Counted from the first letter of the stretch, positions 1-13,667 are shown. The stretch: 64,000 nt of DNA from Nelumbo lutea (GCA_022828595.1 JAKGHH010000008.1:8297728-8361727), one strand, 5' to 3'. Notes: generated from the letters alone by a model not told the origin. A program made the numbers and translations.

Positions 1-183
1 GTCACTTGAGCCACGGCTTTGGGAACTAGCTTATATGAAAGCGAAAACTAGGAATGAAGTCAGTCCATGATTCACCCGTGTTCACTAAGGACAAAATCCC
101 ACTCCTAACATCCCATTCGAATCTCATTATACCTTTACCTATGATAGTAAGTAACAACTAGGTTAAATCTTAATACTAAACAT

Positions 184-627
184 TGTTGGTTAAAATCAAA
201 AAAATCGAATCGAAATTTTTGGTTTCGGTTTGTTTGGTTTCATTTTTTTTTGTTTTGGGTTTTTTATTCGGTTAGTTCGATTTTAAAAAATTTTGATTTT
301 ATTTTCGATTTTCAGGATTAGAAATTTGATTAATCAAAAAAATTGAATTAATCAAAATTTATTATATACATAATATAATATATATTATATAATATTAATA
401 TATATAATATACAGTAACATATACATATATTATAATATATATAAATATTAATATATATAGTATATAATATGTATTAATATAATATTAATAAAATTCGGTT
501 TTAACCAAAATAATCGAATACAAAATTTGGTTTTGTTTTTTTGATAATTTAATAATTTGGTTTCAGTTCGGTTTTATATTTTATAAATTCGGTTTATTCG
601 GAATAAACTGAATTCTCACCCCTATAT
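184..627. repeat. A/T-rich dispersed repeat with degenerate inverted ends
   Basis: Both flanks are rich in CGGTTT/AAACCG-like words (ATTCGGTTTATTCGG on the right, TTTCGGTTTG on the left) and enclose a TATATAATATAA-type core. This composition is typical of degenerate hAT-like MITEs in plants. Exact ends and any target duplication cannot be fixed. Confidence 0.4.
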
Positions 628-959
628 TACATGTTGTGTGTCCACCGGCACTATTATACTAGGCTCTTTGTTTTTCTGAAAGTGGGGCGGGTTTTAGTGT
701 GTCTTGAAAAAAATAAAAAATTTTTAGCGATTCATTTACTCATCTAATTAATATTTTCTTGGACAAGTTAATTGACTAAGTCTATCTTTATTGTTATTTA
801 TTGTTTGACTATTATCTTGCACCACCCCCCAATTGCTTAAAACCTCTCTTATCTTTATTGTTTGACTATTATCTTTATTGTTTGTCATAAGCGGTTCACA
901 TGTGACATACCGATATCTTTTTCAAAAATTCCTTATTTACCCTTTTATGATTAAAACTG

Positions 960-1310
960 CCCTTTTTGGTTTGGGCAAGACGTTTCTCCTCTTTCTCTCT
1001 CTTTATTTTTTTTTTTCTTTTGATTGTTTTTATCTTCCCCTACAAAACTGTTGCTTCCTCTCTCTATTCTTCCATCTCTTTCTCTCCCCCCTTTCTTCCA
1101 TTGTTCGATTTTCTTTTTCCCTTCATTTTCCCCCTCTTTCCCTTCCCCTCGTTTCAATCTGGCAACGGAGCGTCGCTCTTTACACATTCTCTCTCATTTT
1201 TTTACTCTTCACACTACATCACTCTCTCTATTTCTTTACATCATTCCCAACCACACTAGGCTATCACTCTCTCTAACTCTGTACATCATTCCCAACCGCA
1301 CTAGGCTCAT
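960..1310 (+). repeat. Pyrimidine-rich tract with a 45-bp tandem duplication
   Basis: About 350 bases are almost entirely C and T on the plus strand. Inside it a 45-nt unit at 1218-1262 is repeated at 1263-1307 with four differences. Long open frames here follow from the base composition and are not taken as genes. It could be the leader of a lost gene, but no coding exon follows. Confidence 0.6.
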
Positions 1311-1380
1311 CTTCTGTCAGTGGGTTCAAACCCAATTGGCAGCCATTTTCTTTTTCGCATTTTTTATGAAGATGAGCTAG

Positions 1381-3230
1381 TTGGGTTTCAGTTGAGTAGA
1401 ATTGAACATGCTAAAGCCTAGTTTCGTTTGTTTTTTCTTTTTTTTTTCTTAGCTTAGCTTCTCCACATCATTGTTGTGATTGAGATGTGAGGTTGGGGAA
1501 GAAAACTGACGAATGTGGTTCTGTCAAACCGAACCCTATAGGCCTTTGACCCCAACCCAATCCGTATATTGCTTCCTGCTAGGTTTTAATAGCATGTATA
1601 TTTAACTCATATCTGTTAGTCTCAAAGATTGGACCGTTGTTGGCTTTGTCTTTCTTCCCAAAATCAATTTCATACTCTGATGAATGTTGTTAATAATATT
1701 GTCTTTAGTTTTATCCCCAAAACCTATTTCATGCTTAGATGGATACCGTCGGTCAATATTTTCAAACTGTCGTTAACCCAGACGGCCGGACCGTTTGGCC
1801 CAAGAGCCATCTAGGCAACTGGCTCTGTTTTGTCCCGAACTTGGAATCTTGTAAAAAACCATTGAAAAAGTCAACAAACCATTGACCCGGGCGGTTGAAT
1901 CGTCGACCCGTTCAAAGGGTTTTGATTGTTTTTAATTTTTTTAATTTTTAAATTTTTGATGTCAGAACAGACTGTCCTTTCGAACCAAACGGTCAGACCG
2001 TTGACCTAAAAATCGATGCCCAGAACTATTCCATTTTTAGGTCATTTTTTAAAACGTTGCCATCGGTAATGATGTCTTTATTTTTTCTTTTATATCAATC
2101 TTATATATGCTCTGATGGACATTGTTGGTAGTGTTGTTGTCTGTTTGATCTCATTTTTGTCTACTTTAAATCTGGCTTTTTACTTGGGTTTCAATTTAGG
2201 TGTGTTGCTTGAATCTGAATTTTGTATGCCTGTTTTCAGTTTTATTTGAGTTAGATCCAGAAAGTGTTATCAGTTTGTCGGCAAATGAAATCCATTTCTT
2301 GTTTAGTGGTTAGAGGTAGTAAAAATAAATGAATATTACATTAATAAGAAGAGTAAAAAAGATGAAGGATTCCTGAAAATTTTCCTCAGTTGGGTTTTAT
2401 TTTGAAATTTTGAAAAATAATAGAAAGCAAATTTGACATTTCATTTTTTTGTTAGCACTTAACAGTGGTGTCAATTGTCAGAAACAGTAGAGGTATTTTA
2501 AGATAATCTGTAAACAGTAAGGGCAGAGTTAGTCAATTAGCTAAACCATAAGGATAGTTTAAGAAATTTGTCCTATTTTCTTTATTTGTAGAATTATAAT
2601 TTTAATAATGTTACTTTTTTAATAAAAATGCATAACTTTACCTCTAAAATAAAATAACACTAGAAAATATACTGCTAACTTATATAAATGCATTTACTCA
2701 AATAAATCACTTATTGAGACGAGAATGAGGCCTTAGATGTGGCATCCATAAAACGATCGTATGATGATAGGTGCATATCCATCTTATAAATAAACTTTTC
2801 ATTGCACGTCTCGAAAAAGAAATTAGAAAGAGAAAAAAAACGAAAAGAGACGTTGCAATTTCATGGTCAAGAACTCAAGATGATCTGCTTACTTCGAACC
2901 AACAACAATTCAAAAATAAAAAATAAAAAATAAAAAATTGGTGGACCTATTGAAGTATCAGGTCTCCAAGTGGTATCTGTCTATTTGAATTGGAATTCAA
3001 AATTGGATCGATCCATAATGGGAATTATGAATTCAATCTAGCACGAATCCTAATGCTGTCTCGAGTGAGCTAGATGAGTCTTGAACTGGTAAATTGGACG
3101 AGTTGAATTGGATCCAGCAACATGTGAACACAAATGGCCAAAGACTTCAAGGTGGTTCTCTGGGAGAGAGATTTTGACACTCAAGTTAGTAAGAGCAAGA
3201 GAGGTCGGTTAGGCCAAGCTGTATTAGAAA
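1381..3230. other. Intergenic, no gene seen
   Basis: A/T-rich sequence without a supportable gene. The part from about 2440 to 2575 resembles one arm of the element at 55276-55677 (shared words CCATAAGGATAGTTTAAGAA and GTCAATTA), so it is a probable MITE fragment. Confidence 0.5.
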
Positions 3231-3232
3231 GT

Positions 3233-3354
3233 AGACTTGTTTACAAGCCGAGCTTCGGGTTTGACTTACACACTGTATCGGGTTTGGACTTTTGGCCGAG
3301 GCTCATTTAAAATTTGACAAAAAGCAAATCCGAACTCAACCCATAAATAGGTCT
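3233..3354. mobile_element. Short element with AGAC-type inverted ends
   Basis: It begins AGACTTGTTTACAAGCC and ends CAACCCATAAATAGGTCT. These ends resemble those of the hAT-like element at 23965-24402. It is probably an internally deleted relative. Confidence 0.5.
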
Positions 3355-5160
3355 ACCGGAGAGCTGAGCTAGTCATATGAGCTGAAGAGTATAATAGAAG
3401 TTGAAGTGTTAGTATGCTTATTGCAGGAATGCATAGACGGTCTTACCTTGGGCAACTTGCCCTCATTAGATGTCTAGAGAACAATTACGCTTTCCATTCA
3501 TGGGGCAAATGTCATCCTCTTAAACAGATTTCAGATCTGTTTCTCACAAAGTGCTCCTTACATCGATCTCATGCACAATACTAGTGTGAATAACAGATCC
3601 AAACTCTCTTTAAACAATCTCTTATTGAGCAGTCTCCTGACATGACCTACACACTCTATCATGGGTGGGGGGAGGAGGCTCCAAGCAACTGCACCAACTT
3701 GGGTGGTTAGTTCGAGGTCTACCAATGTTTGCCATTCAGACACATGGTGTTTCCTCGACATTAGCTTGTTAGTCATGCTCAACCTGTAGCCATGGTTCCT
3801 TGATATCGACTAGCTTGTACATGTGTCCTTCCTGTCTTCTCCACGTGTTAGTCCTTGACTACTTAACCATGTAACGATCCTTGTTGGATGTGGGCTATGG
3901 TTCCATCAAATCCAAAAATCCAAACTCCATAATAGCGATCCTTGATTTAGATGTTTTATTTACTTTAGTGGCAAAAGTAAATTTTTTATTTACTTGGTAT
4001 TCATATCCCCAACTTTGTTCTTGTTTAAAAATACAAAGTCATACACATTGGTCAACATTGAAACATTCCTAAAGTAAATAAAAAATACAATGAGAAAATG
4101 ATTAGTGTTAGGAGGTATTTTCCCAAATTATTACACTTATTTGAAGTAATTATTTGGGGTGTAATGTTTGATGAGCCACTTAACAAATAAGTATTTATAT
4201 TTATAGAAATGACAATTGTAACTATGAAGAGTTGCCCAAAACTAACTAAAAATGAAAAAAAAAAGAGAGGGGAGATTTATGCACCTGAATCTGCCACTAG
4301 TTTGTGTTGGAGTTCAAATGAAGATTCTGAAATGAGGGCATTTGATGAGATTCTGAAAGAATGATGGGGTCAGTTTTGTGGGTTGTTTTTTTAAATATTT
4401 ATTTAAAAAATAAGTACTTATTCGCTCCTTTTTTGTCAAATTCAAATGAGTGCTTATTTACCACTTATTCTATGGTCTCACCACTTATTTTTTAAGTACC
4501 TATTTAAATAACTATTTAAAATAAGTGATATCAAACAGGGGCTAAAAAGGATAGTAAGAAAATTCAAAGGTAACATAATGCATAATTTAGAAATTTTAAT
4601 TAAAATACAATCAAACTTCATAAAAGGATAGATTTAGGAGAATATCACCCATAGAACAAGGGTATCATTTTCATCAGCATGGCCCAAAAAAAATTCTCGG
4701 CTTAGGCCTAGGTTTTGTGCTCAAGGCCTCAAACCTATCCCAACCACAACCCACATATACTTACATATATATATTATTTATACATATGTATACATGCTAC
4801 TTTATGTTATATTTTATATATAAATATAATAATTTGACACATTTAATATTTTATATTATAGAATTTATAAAATAAATCTTATGCACATATTATATGACAT
4901 ATAATATAAAAAGTTATACATATTTAATATTTTATACATAAAAGTTATAGGCCCGAAATCAAGCCAAGTTTTTCCTAGGTCTATGTAGGTTCGGGCTTGA
5001 CCTATAGCCTTTTATCGCAGTTGCTAAGCTCCACCCATGATCATCCCTACCATAGAATTTGAGTAAGATGAACAAAATGGTGGGGTGCACCCTCTATCTT
5101 ATGTGATATGTGAATAATACTTTGGTTAGGAGAAAAAATCTATAAAATAGTTATAAGGCT
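3355..5160. other. Intergenic with decayed repeats
   Basis: No gene is seen. About 4120-4550 carries AATAAGTACTTATT-type words related to the Tourist-like element at 40275-40874. About 4676-5030 carries GGCTTAGGCCTAGG and GGTTCGGGCTTG words like the GC-rich ends of the 23965-24402 family, around a TATATA-rich core. Confidence 0.4.
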
Positions 5161-5164
5161 AGCT

Positions 5165-5725
5165 ATGTTGTATGAAGAGTATTAAACAAGGATATTAAAA
5201 AAAATGAGTGTGGTAGAAATGCAAATGCTTACATGAGTGGTAAAAGTAAGAAGGGCAGGGTTAAAAAATGTAATCACTCGGGGGATTTTGGGGGTAACTC
5301 CTATAGATGATAAAATGAAAGAAAGTAGATTGAAATGCTTTGGTCATGCGATAGGTATTGGTTTTGAACCCATCAAAAAGCCACTTAAAGATATCTATGA
5401 GGTGTGGGTTAAATATTAGACCCCCTATCCTACCTCATCTTGAAAAGGAAAGTTAAAATAAAGTATTGCATTCTAGTGACATGCATAGAAAGCCTTTATA
5501 GAACTTGTTAGAGAAAAGTGTTCTATTACAAGTTGAAGGGGATAGAAGATCTAGGGGCAAACTGAAAAGGACTTGGATGAAAATACTATGAAATGATTAA
5601 GTGTCCATTATTTAACAATTGATATAATATTGAACAAAAGGGAATAACGAAACAAGATTCATGTACTTGACCCTATATAGTTGGGATAAGGCCTAGACAA
5701 TGATGATGATGATGATGAATTAAAA
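5165..5725 (+). mobile_element. LINE relic, 3' end with (GATGAT)n tail
   Basis: Decayed plus-strand frames read GVTPIDDKMKESRLKCFGHA. That matches the C-terminal end of a common plant non-LTR reverse transcriptase group, whose motif is roughly GV.PI.DKMRE.RLRWFGHV. The non-coding end reads TATAGTTGGGATAAGGC and then a GATGAT run. Stops and frameshifts show it is dead. It is one of several relics of this family in the window. Confidence 0.75.
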
Positions 5726-6104
5726 TACAATTAAATGGAGATGGATAAAAAATGTCCTTAGGAAATTAAAACACAACTAGTTACTTTAAATTTTTACTTA
5801 GAGGAAATTTCTACAATGCTAAAAGGGCAGGCATGCTACTAGAAGAGCTTTGACCAATCATAACTCTATCAAACTTTGACCATTTCTGATATATTGGTTT
5901 AGTAAGTCATAACAAAGGAGGTATTGAGGATGATGTTTACCCAAAGAATTAGAGCAGGGTGGAAAAAATGGAAGGGGTGCATTTGGATTTTTATATGATA
6001 GGTGAATACCACCTAGGGGCCATTTTTTTCTGGATTTTGAGAGGGGGGAAAGTTGGTCAATGGGATTTTGATTCCCATTGACCGAACATCCCATGTTCTT
6101 TTTT

Positions 6105-6345
6105 CAGATTTATGTGGAGACTAAGGAAAGTTTATTTTCTTGGGTATCACTTACCTAGGAAAATAAATTTCCCACTTTGGGGAAAAGTTGTCAATACTTG
6201 AATGGGACAAAAATGCCCTTTGTAATAATGATTTTATGACTAAAATGGTCATTGTCTTGTTTGCATGGAAAATAAAAGAACATGGGTAAATGCACTTATT
6301 ATCCGGGTAAATAACTTACCAAAAAGTGAACGAGGCCTTAGATCA
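6105..6345. mobile_element. MITE fragment related to 21702-21945
   Basis: It shares inverted words with the later copy: GGTATCACTTACCTAGG, AATGGGACAAAAATG, GGGTAAATGCAC and GTGAACGAGGCC. There is no coding content. One end is degenerate, so its borders are approximate. Confidence 0.5.
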
Positions 6346-6359
6346 AAAGAAAATCCTAA

Positions 6360-6735
6360 GAACAACTATGTTATATGGAACAAAATGTTGGGCAATTGAA
6401 AAACAATATGCCCAAAAAATGAGTGGAAAAAATGTGAATGAGTAGGAAAATTATAAAATATAGGATCATGAATGAAGTCATCTGTAGGAGTCTAGGAGTA
6501 GCTCCAATAGGTGATAAAATGAGAGAACAGACTAAGATGATTTGGTCACATACATAAAAGATCATTGACAGTTCTAATTAGCAAAATTGATTTGTTACAA
6601 GTTGAAAAAATTAGGGTTAGACAAAAAATAATAGGAATGAGCAAATGGGTAGATTCTGTCCGAAATCGACCTCAACAGGAATCATATAGCAGATCCCATA
6701 TAATTGATAAGGTATGCATGATGATAATAATAATA
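6360..6735 (+). mobile_element. Second LINE relic of the same family
   Basis: Broken frames contain TKCWAIEKQ followed by GVAPIGDKMRE-like codons, the same order as the relic at 5165. It ends in a GATGATAATAATAATAATGA run. It is heavily frameshifted. Confidence 0.6.
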
Positions 6736-6739
6736 ATAA

Positions 6740-9700
6740 TGATAGGTTTCGTAACTTTTTTTTTTCAGTGTCCAAATGTTAAAAAGGAAGTATGGGTGAA
6801 AATTGTACACCTGAGCTGAATAAATACTGAACTCAGGCCCACTCAAATTGCACTAAGGTTACAAATAACATCCATGAATTCAAATTCAAATTTAACCCTA
6901 ATCCAGTCCAATTAAGGTAATACGAATTAGATCCATTTACGACAAAGTCATTTTTAGTTCATTTTGTCAATATATATACATAACGTTCAAATCATACGCC
7001 AAAGTAAGGCATTTTTAGATCATTTTGTCAATATCTACATAATATTCAAATCATTTTCAGTTTGATCATCAATAACAATAACATCCAATATTCGGGTCCA
7101 GTCAAAATCAATCTGAACCCGATGGATAGATTTGAATACGAGTATAAGGAACCAAATTTAGATCTATGTGTATCTAATTGGATCCCATCCGTTTACAGCT
7201 CTCCTGCGCCCTCTACTCAAATTGAATGTTTAATTGTAAATAAACTGCATCATTGTCTGTTTTTTTTTTGGTTTTGGATGTATATGTCAGTACGTCTGTG
7301 CTGGCAAGCTGAATCATGCATTGCAAAAGAGTTGATCCATGTGGAGGTGCTGACCCATGTGTCAGACTTACCACCTAGGATAAAACCTAAACGGCTTTGT
7401 TCATTGAATATAATACATGAAAGGATGCAACCAATACAATGGCATTACAAAGTACCAAAGGTAGTTTTTGCATTTGCAAGGACAAAAATCTATTCATCTA
7501 TACCCCCCAATATCTTATGTACATTATAGAATAACCCTTAAATCTTTATCCAATGAGAACTAAAATGAAAAGCCAAACACTACCCTCCTTACAAAGGGGC
7601 ATCCACATTCATAATAGCTCAAGAAAAAAAAAAACCCTCTGAATAATAGAGGGTTTGAGGCCTCTCATCAGGATGACATGGCATATCATGATTGGTGTAG
7701 GAAACTCTGAATCATAATCCTTAGAGATGATACAAGGCCTAAAAGGAAGGATATGCCACATCAGCATAATAATAAGCTGATGTGGTATACAATGACTGGC
7801 CATAGTTACGTGTAGAAGAACTACTGCAGATGATTGGGGGGTCTGGTCATAGTTTGATTTTTTGACCAGTTTCACGGCACTAAGACCATTGGTCGGCAAG
7901 ATTTTGAAAAATGATCGCCATCAGAGAGTGGTTTGCTTTAATTTTTGGTAAAGGAGTGATTTGCTTAATCATAGGATCTCCCACAGAGTAAAGAATTATT
8001 TATTAAAATTTTATAAAGAAGAAAGCCGGTAAGGAATTCTGCTTCTGCACCCAGCTCACACCTTTTTGGAGAGATAAAACGCCAATTTTAAACAGTGAAA
8101 TCTAAAGAGCAATCATGGGTTTGAAAGAATACCAACGCTTTAGAAGGAATATTAATAATTATTTGGTGAGGTGAAATTAATTTTTATTTTTTTAAGACCT
8201 AGAAGCTAAAAAAAGAAACTAGACCCAGCCGTCCAACCCAAGAGGATTAGAGGCTGGGAGAAGAGAAGTTTATTAGTTTGGGCCAACCATTAAGTGGGTC
8301 CATATCCGAATGTTGATCATAGCCACTCAATTAATCGCATTAACTGACGTATGGCTATTGAGCTATTCTTGTGTTTATTGAGTTTAAAATAAAGCAGCAG
8401 CAGCCAGCTGGGTGATGCGTCCAGCAATTCAACGGCTGGGGATTAAAGCATTCAGAAAAAATATATGTTAATTGAAGGGTTGGGTCACACCTCCTTTCCC
8501 TTTCATGGCGGGAGCTTTTCTGGAGGATGGTTTGTTGGGTTTCTACTTGGACGGTGGGAAAGTTAAGGTTGTTTATATTATTTTGGTATCTCCTGGTTTT
8601 GAGATTTTCTCTCAAATCAGAGATAAAATAAAGTTTAATACATAGCTCTTAAATTTGTCAGAAGGAAATGGATTCTCTGCGTTGGTAATCCTCATGAAAA
8701 TTCCTGATCTGTATGGGCCCACAGCCACGTGGGCTGAGGACATTGACCATAATAACAAAAACGACCTCCATGATTTCCACGTGTGTAGAGTTTTTATTGT
8801 CGAACTTTAATTTTCCTACTAAACAATGAAGAGAAATGTCACCCTTTTGTGTACGAAGAGAGATGTAATAAAAGGGCTAAAAGTAAAAGCATCCATTGAG
8901 AAATGAGAGTTGGACAGCCGTAAAACGAAGAAATTCCCAAAGGCTTACATAATCAACAAAGGTAGTTAAGGTTATCAGATGAGTCCGGTCCACACCACAG
9001 CTTGTCTAGAATGGCAAAGGTTTCAGGTTTCAATTGTCTTTAGCAGATTTTACGTATTAGGAGGATCTCAAAACTAGAAAATGCACAGGTTATAAATAAA
9101 GAAGAGGTAACGGAGACAACCTACCGACACCTCAATGAAAAAGTAGCCAGCAGAGAAAGAGGGTCTAACTAACCAACAGAGAACACAAACTAAAGAAACA
9201 AGGGGGTCTAATTCTAATGAACGTAGTAGACCAATTTTGAGGGTTATTGGGATCCTTGACCCCTTTTAATGGTGAAAATAAAATTATCAAATTGTCCGTT
9301 TGAGTTGGAGATTCTTTGGAAAAAAAATCCTCATTATATTCTTCTTTTTAAACATTTTATAACCATGAAAAACCCTATTCCAAACCACGGTATATTCTAT
9401 ATTCTCGCTAGAACATGTATGAATTTGTTTTCATTTGTTTTTGGAATAGTCACATTAGCCAAAATAAAAAACATATTCTTGAATTTTGTTTTTGTTTTCA
9501 AAGAGAAAACAAGTTGGTTTTGCTTTAAAAATAATTTATGTTTTTTAAAACAATTTTTTTAGTATAATAATAATACACAACCAAGAATATGTTTTTTATG
9601 TGTTTGTTTTAAGATACAATCTGTTTACAAACAAAAGTGGTTTTAATTTGTTTTTCGAAATAGCAATAAGAAAAATTGTAAAACACCCTTTTAGTGGGTA

Positions 9701-10460
9701 TTTGACTATTTGTCAACAAATTTACATTGCTTTTGATGATATGTCAGTTGTTTTTGATGGAAAAAACAAACCAACAAACAAAACCAAATCATGTTATTGA
9801 ACCACCCCCAAATTAAAAGGGAAAATTTGTCTGAGAAATAATATGAGGGTAATTTGGGGTTTAAAGAATGTAGCATCCCTTCACAACTGCCACATGAAAA
9901 GTTTTCATAACAAGGCAACGTGATGGAATCAAAAGTATTGGGGGTCTTTGTCGCAAAACAAAGTTTCAATGGGTCAAGTGTCATGTGTCTTTCCTGCCAT
10001 ACATGATTAGCTTCTTCTCCACACTGAGCTAAGAGGTGTCTCATTGTGATAGGTGTACCAGCTTTCAGCTAGATATACAATGAGTTGAACTGAGCTAACA
10101 AGCATGAATTGGGATGTGCTCTTCACAACGCGTGACTCACACCAACCCCACAGTCACATCTTATTGGGAACATCTCCCCCATGAACAATAATTATAAATA
10201 TGGAAGATGTTTTCTATGTGCAGCAAAGACATACTATAAGGTTTGTGATGCCTATTCTGTGAGGAGCAGATCTGGACTCAACAACTATTCTAGCTTTTCT
10301 GAGCCTTTGTGAGTGAGGTGCCAGTTAAGCTGCCACGTGCTAGTTAATCATCCTGCTTGGTTGTGTAAGAGAACAGTTTATTTCATTGGTGGATGGTGTA
10401 TGCATCAATTTCTTTGACCAATTCTTTGTTAGGTTAAAGCAAGTCAAGAAAGCATAACGG
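6740..10460. other. Intergenic, no gene recognised
   Basis: Several open frames of 60-155 codons occur, for example at 7062-7529, but none shows a recognisable domain or plausible exon structure. The sequence is A/T-rich with scattered repeat fragments. A stretch at about 10105-10210 shares words such as GGAACATCTCCCCCATG with copies near 17600 and 22020, so it is a low-level dispersed repeat. Confidence 0.4.
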
Positions 10461-10464
10461 TTGA

Positions 10465-11230
10465 GGCTGTGTTTGGTTTCGTAAGCATTTATTGAAAAAA
10501 CTCTGCCACATTAACTTCACATAGGCATTGGTATTTTATTACATATGAAACAATATGAAACAACTGTTTGATTTCACTGTTTATCGAATAAATGGTACAA
10601 AATTGAGATGGTGTTTGGTTCACTTTAAATGAAACAACTTCACATAGGCATTGGTGGTCATTTAATTGTGTTTTTTTCACTTTAAATGTTTATTTATACT
10701 TTTTCACTCGAAATGTTTATTGTTTTTGTTGTTTGGTTAGACTTCACTTTAAACGTTTTTTATTCTTCATCTCAAATTAATACCCATTAAAGTGAGACAA
10801 TCAGCATTTAGTTTCAAAAAATGTTGGGGCATTGGGGGAAACAAGAATTTGGCATTTCCCCAAATGCCCCATGCACAAAAATCAAAGTGTTTCAGTTTTT
10901 TATCATTTATTTGATAAACGGTGAAACCAAACAGTTGTTTCATTTGGTTTCATATGCAATAAACGCCAACGCCTATGTGGCACTAATGTAATAGAGTTTT
11001 TTCAATAAATGCTAACGGAACCAAACACATATTGAAACACTTTGACTTTTATGCATAGTGCATTTGGGGAACATCAAATTCTTGTTTACCCAAACGCCCT
11101 AATGTTTCTTGAAACCAAATATTGATGTGGCACACTTTAATGGATATTAATATGAGGTGGAGAGTAAAAAAGTTTAAAGTGAAACCAATCAAACAACAAA
11201 ACGAGAAACATTTAAAGTGAAAAACATTCA
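10465..11230. mobile_element. Foldback element with interleaved inverted arms
   Basis: Four blocks occur in the order A (10465-10570), B (10671-10900), A' (10905-11030), B' (11034-11230), where primes are inverted copies. A starts GGCTGTGTTTGGTTTCG and A' ends GGAACCAAACACAT. B and B' share TTCACTTTAAATGTTT, CATTAAAGTG and CAAAGTGTTTCA on opposite strands. TTGA stands before A and after A'. A simpler relative lies at 21371-21664. It has no coding capacity. Confidence 0.7.
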
Positions 11231-11872
11231 AGGTTTTTAAAACCGACCCGGCAACGAACCAGTTAGGGGTCTAGTTCTCAGGTTGAACAGTCTGACCATT
11301 CAAACTGAATGGGCGGCTTGTTCTGACAAAAAATAAATAATTAAACAGTCAAAACCGTTGAACGGTTTGAACAGTTCAACCGCCAGGGTTAGAGGTTTAT
11401 TGACCAAATCAACGTTTTTTGAAGAAAAAAAAATTGGTTTTTGGGGAAATTGGAACCCTGACTGGTTCCCGATTTTTCCGGTCCGACCGTTCAATCCGAT
11501 TCAGTTTTGAAAACCATAAAAAATGAAAAAATACAAATAAATGTTTAAAGTGAAAAAAATATAAAAATATATAATCTATCCATAAATGCACATGGAGTTA
11601 TGGAACCAAATACATACCAAGTAAGATTGAGAAATAAACCAGTAGAGCCTCATGATCGATCCCTTTACCTGTGTTAGGTTTGAAAGAAAAGGTGGGGAAA
11701 CAAATGGCCAAATACGCACCCGCATTGCTTCAAAATGTAGATAAATGATAGTGTGGTGTAGACAAGGACAATCAGTAATTCTTTCCACGTGGCAAATCGA
11801 GACTCATTAATACTAAGATGACTTTTGTAGTGTTTTTAGCAATATCTTCCAACAGTCCTAATGAGCAAAAGG

Positions 11873-12100
11873 CATACTGAGCTTTTGGAATTTTTTTGGC
11901 AAAAGAGAATGCATTACTAAATAGCCAAATTACAATGTTTTTATTAAAAAAAAAAAGTGTTCGACCCAAGACATACTGAGCTTTTGGAATTTTTTTGGCA
12001 AAAGAGAATGCATTACTAAATAGCCAAATTACAATGTTTTTATAAAAAAAAAGTGTTCGACCCAAGACATACTGAGCTTTCGGAGTCTTGTATTTAAAGA
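11873..12100 (+). repeat. Tandem duplication of a roughly 97-bp unit
   Basis: The word CATACTGAGCTTT recurs at 11873, 11972 and 12068. The first two units are nearly identical over their whole length and differ mainly in poly(A) length. The third is partial and diverges after about 15 bases. Confidence 0.85.
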
Positions 12101-12284
12101 TAAAGATTGTTTGGTAAATGGCTTGGTCTATCAAGCTTTTAAAAAGATACTAGTATATGCATGCATATGTCATAAATTTGTCTTCATATTAATTACTTGA
12201 ATTTTAGATATATCATACATAAGATAGAAATTGAAAATTAACAAAAGTGACAATATGATTAAAAATAAACTTAAATGCTTATAG

Positions 12285-12352
12285 CAAATAATAATAATAA
12301 TAATAATAATTATTATTATTATTATTATATTATCATCATCATCATTATTATG

Positions 12353-12411
<59 letters not shown>

Positions 12412-12412
12412 A
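12285..12412 (+). repeat. (AAT)n / (ATT)n microsatellite
   Basis: An AAT run is followed directly by its complement ATT, broken by a short ATCATC stretch. The tract can fold on itself. It is a simple-sequence repeat. Confidence 0.9.
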
Positions 12413-12697
12413 TTTTGTATTGCATTTTTATCATAAATAAAAAAACTTTTATTTAATATGATGAATATATAACATCAGAAATGTTCTCAAATGTTTTCGA
12501 CAAAATTCTATACATTTTTATTTTTAGTGTTCTATCTTTTTTTTTAAATATTTATTATTCAATTATGACATCATAGGTTTCTTTGAAAAGTTGGATCATT
12601 GACTTACCATTTTGATAAGAAAATAGCTTTGCTTTTGTATTAGTTTTAAATTAGGAAAATATAGTCAGAGTCGCCTGTACATTTAAAATTATACTAC

Positions 12698-13667
12698 AAG
12701 TTGGTCCATAAGCCAACAAAACTCAGACAACCGGCTCTACATTTCAAATTACCCTTGCCATGTTATCGGAAGCTTATGTGGTTGTTGCCAACATAGGCCT
12801 CTTAATCTATATTGGACACAACAAAAGACTTATACTTAAATTCGCCTTTAATTGGGTGATTTGAAAAATAAAAAAGGGTTTTTAGTTTCTTTCTCTCTCT
12901 CTCTCTTAATCTTTCACACTCTCTCACTCTCACAATCATTTTTATCTGCTCAACGACTGTGTGATTTTAAAATAAATAAAAATGGTTTTTGGTTTCTATA
13001 TTTATATTCTCTATATCAAATTTTCTCATTCTCTCTCTCTACCTATCGTTCTCCTTCAATCTCTCTCATTCTCTTTCCCAACTGATATCTCATTTTTCCT
13101 TAATTTCTATCGTTCTCCCTTAGTTTCTCTTCTACTCCCTCTCTTGTTCTTTTTTTTTTCTTATACACTTATATGGTATTAATCAAATTATATAAAAGAA
13201 CGAAAGACCAACTTGGTATAGTTAAAAAATCATTACACCAATTTGATAAAAATTCACAAGAAACTCTTGGATATGAAATTTACACCAATTGGAGAATGAT
13301 AGGGATTGAGGGAGAAGGAGATATTGACTGAGAGGGAAAGTGAGGGAGAAAAAAATGTGTGAGAGAGAGAGAGAGAGAGGTTTTGATTTGGCTACAAAAC
13401 AAAGTTAAAAGAGTGGGAGAGATAGAGGGAGCAGGAGGTCGAGAGATGACTATAAGAGTGAGAGAGAAGGGAGGGAGATCAAGAGACAAATGGAATGGGA
13501 GAGAAACTGAAAACATATTTTTGGTATAGGCTTTTTGTTGTGTCCAATATAGACTAAGAGTCTCATGTTTGCAACAACCACATAAGCTTTCGATGACATG
13601 GCGGAGTTTTTTATAATTTGAAATGTTAAGCCGATTGTCATAGTTTTATTGGTTTCTAGATCAACCT
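12698..13667. mobile_element. Non-autonomous element with about 135-bp inverted arms
   Basis: The left arm (12698-12832) contains AAGCTTATGTGGTTGTTGCC and TATATTGGACACAACAAAA. The right arm (about 13534-13667) contains their reverse complements. Between them lie CT-rich (12890-13150) and GA-rich (13280-13500) tracts that also pair imperfectly. No transposase is seen. Long arms fit a Mutator-like or foldback element. Confidence 0.65.

Noticed and set aside
878..1380. Overlapping hydrophobic open frames
   Set aside because: The DNA is a C/T-rich tract that encodes Ser, Phe and Leu in any frame; it contains a tandem duplication and no domain.
7062..7529. 155-codon open frame
   Set aside because: No recognisable domain, A/T-driven codons and no neighbouring exons.
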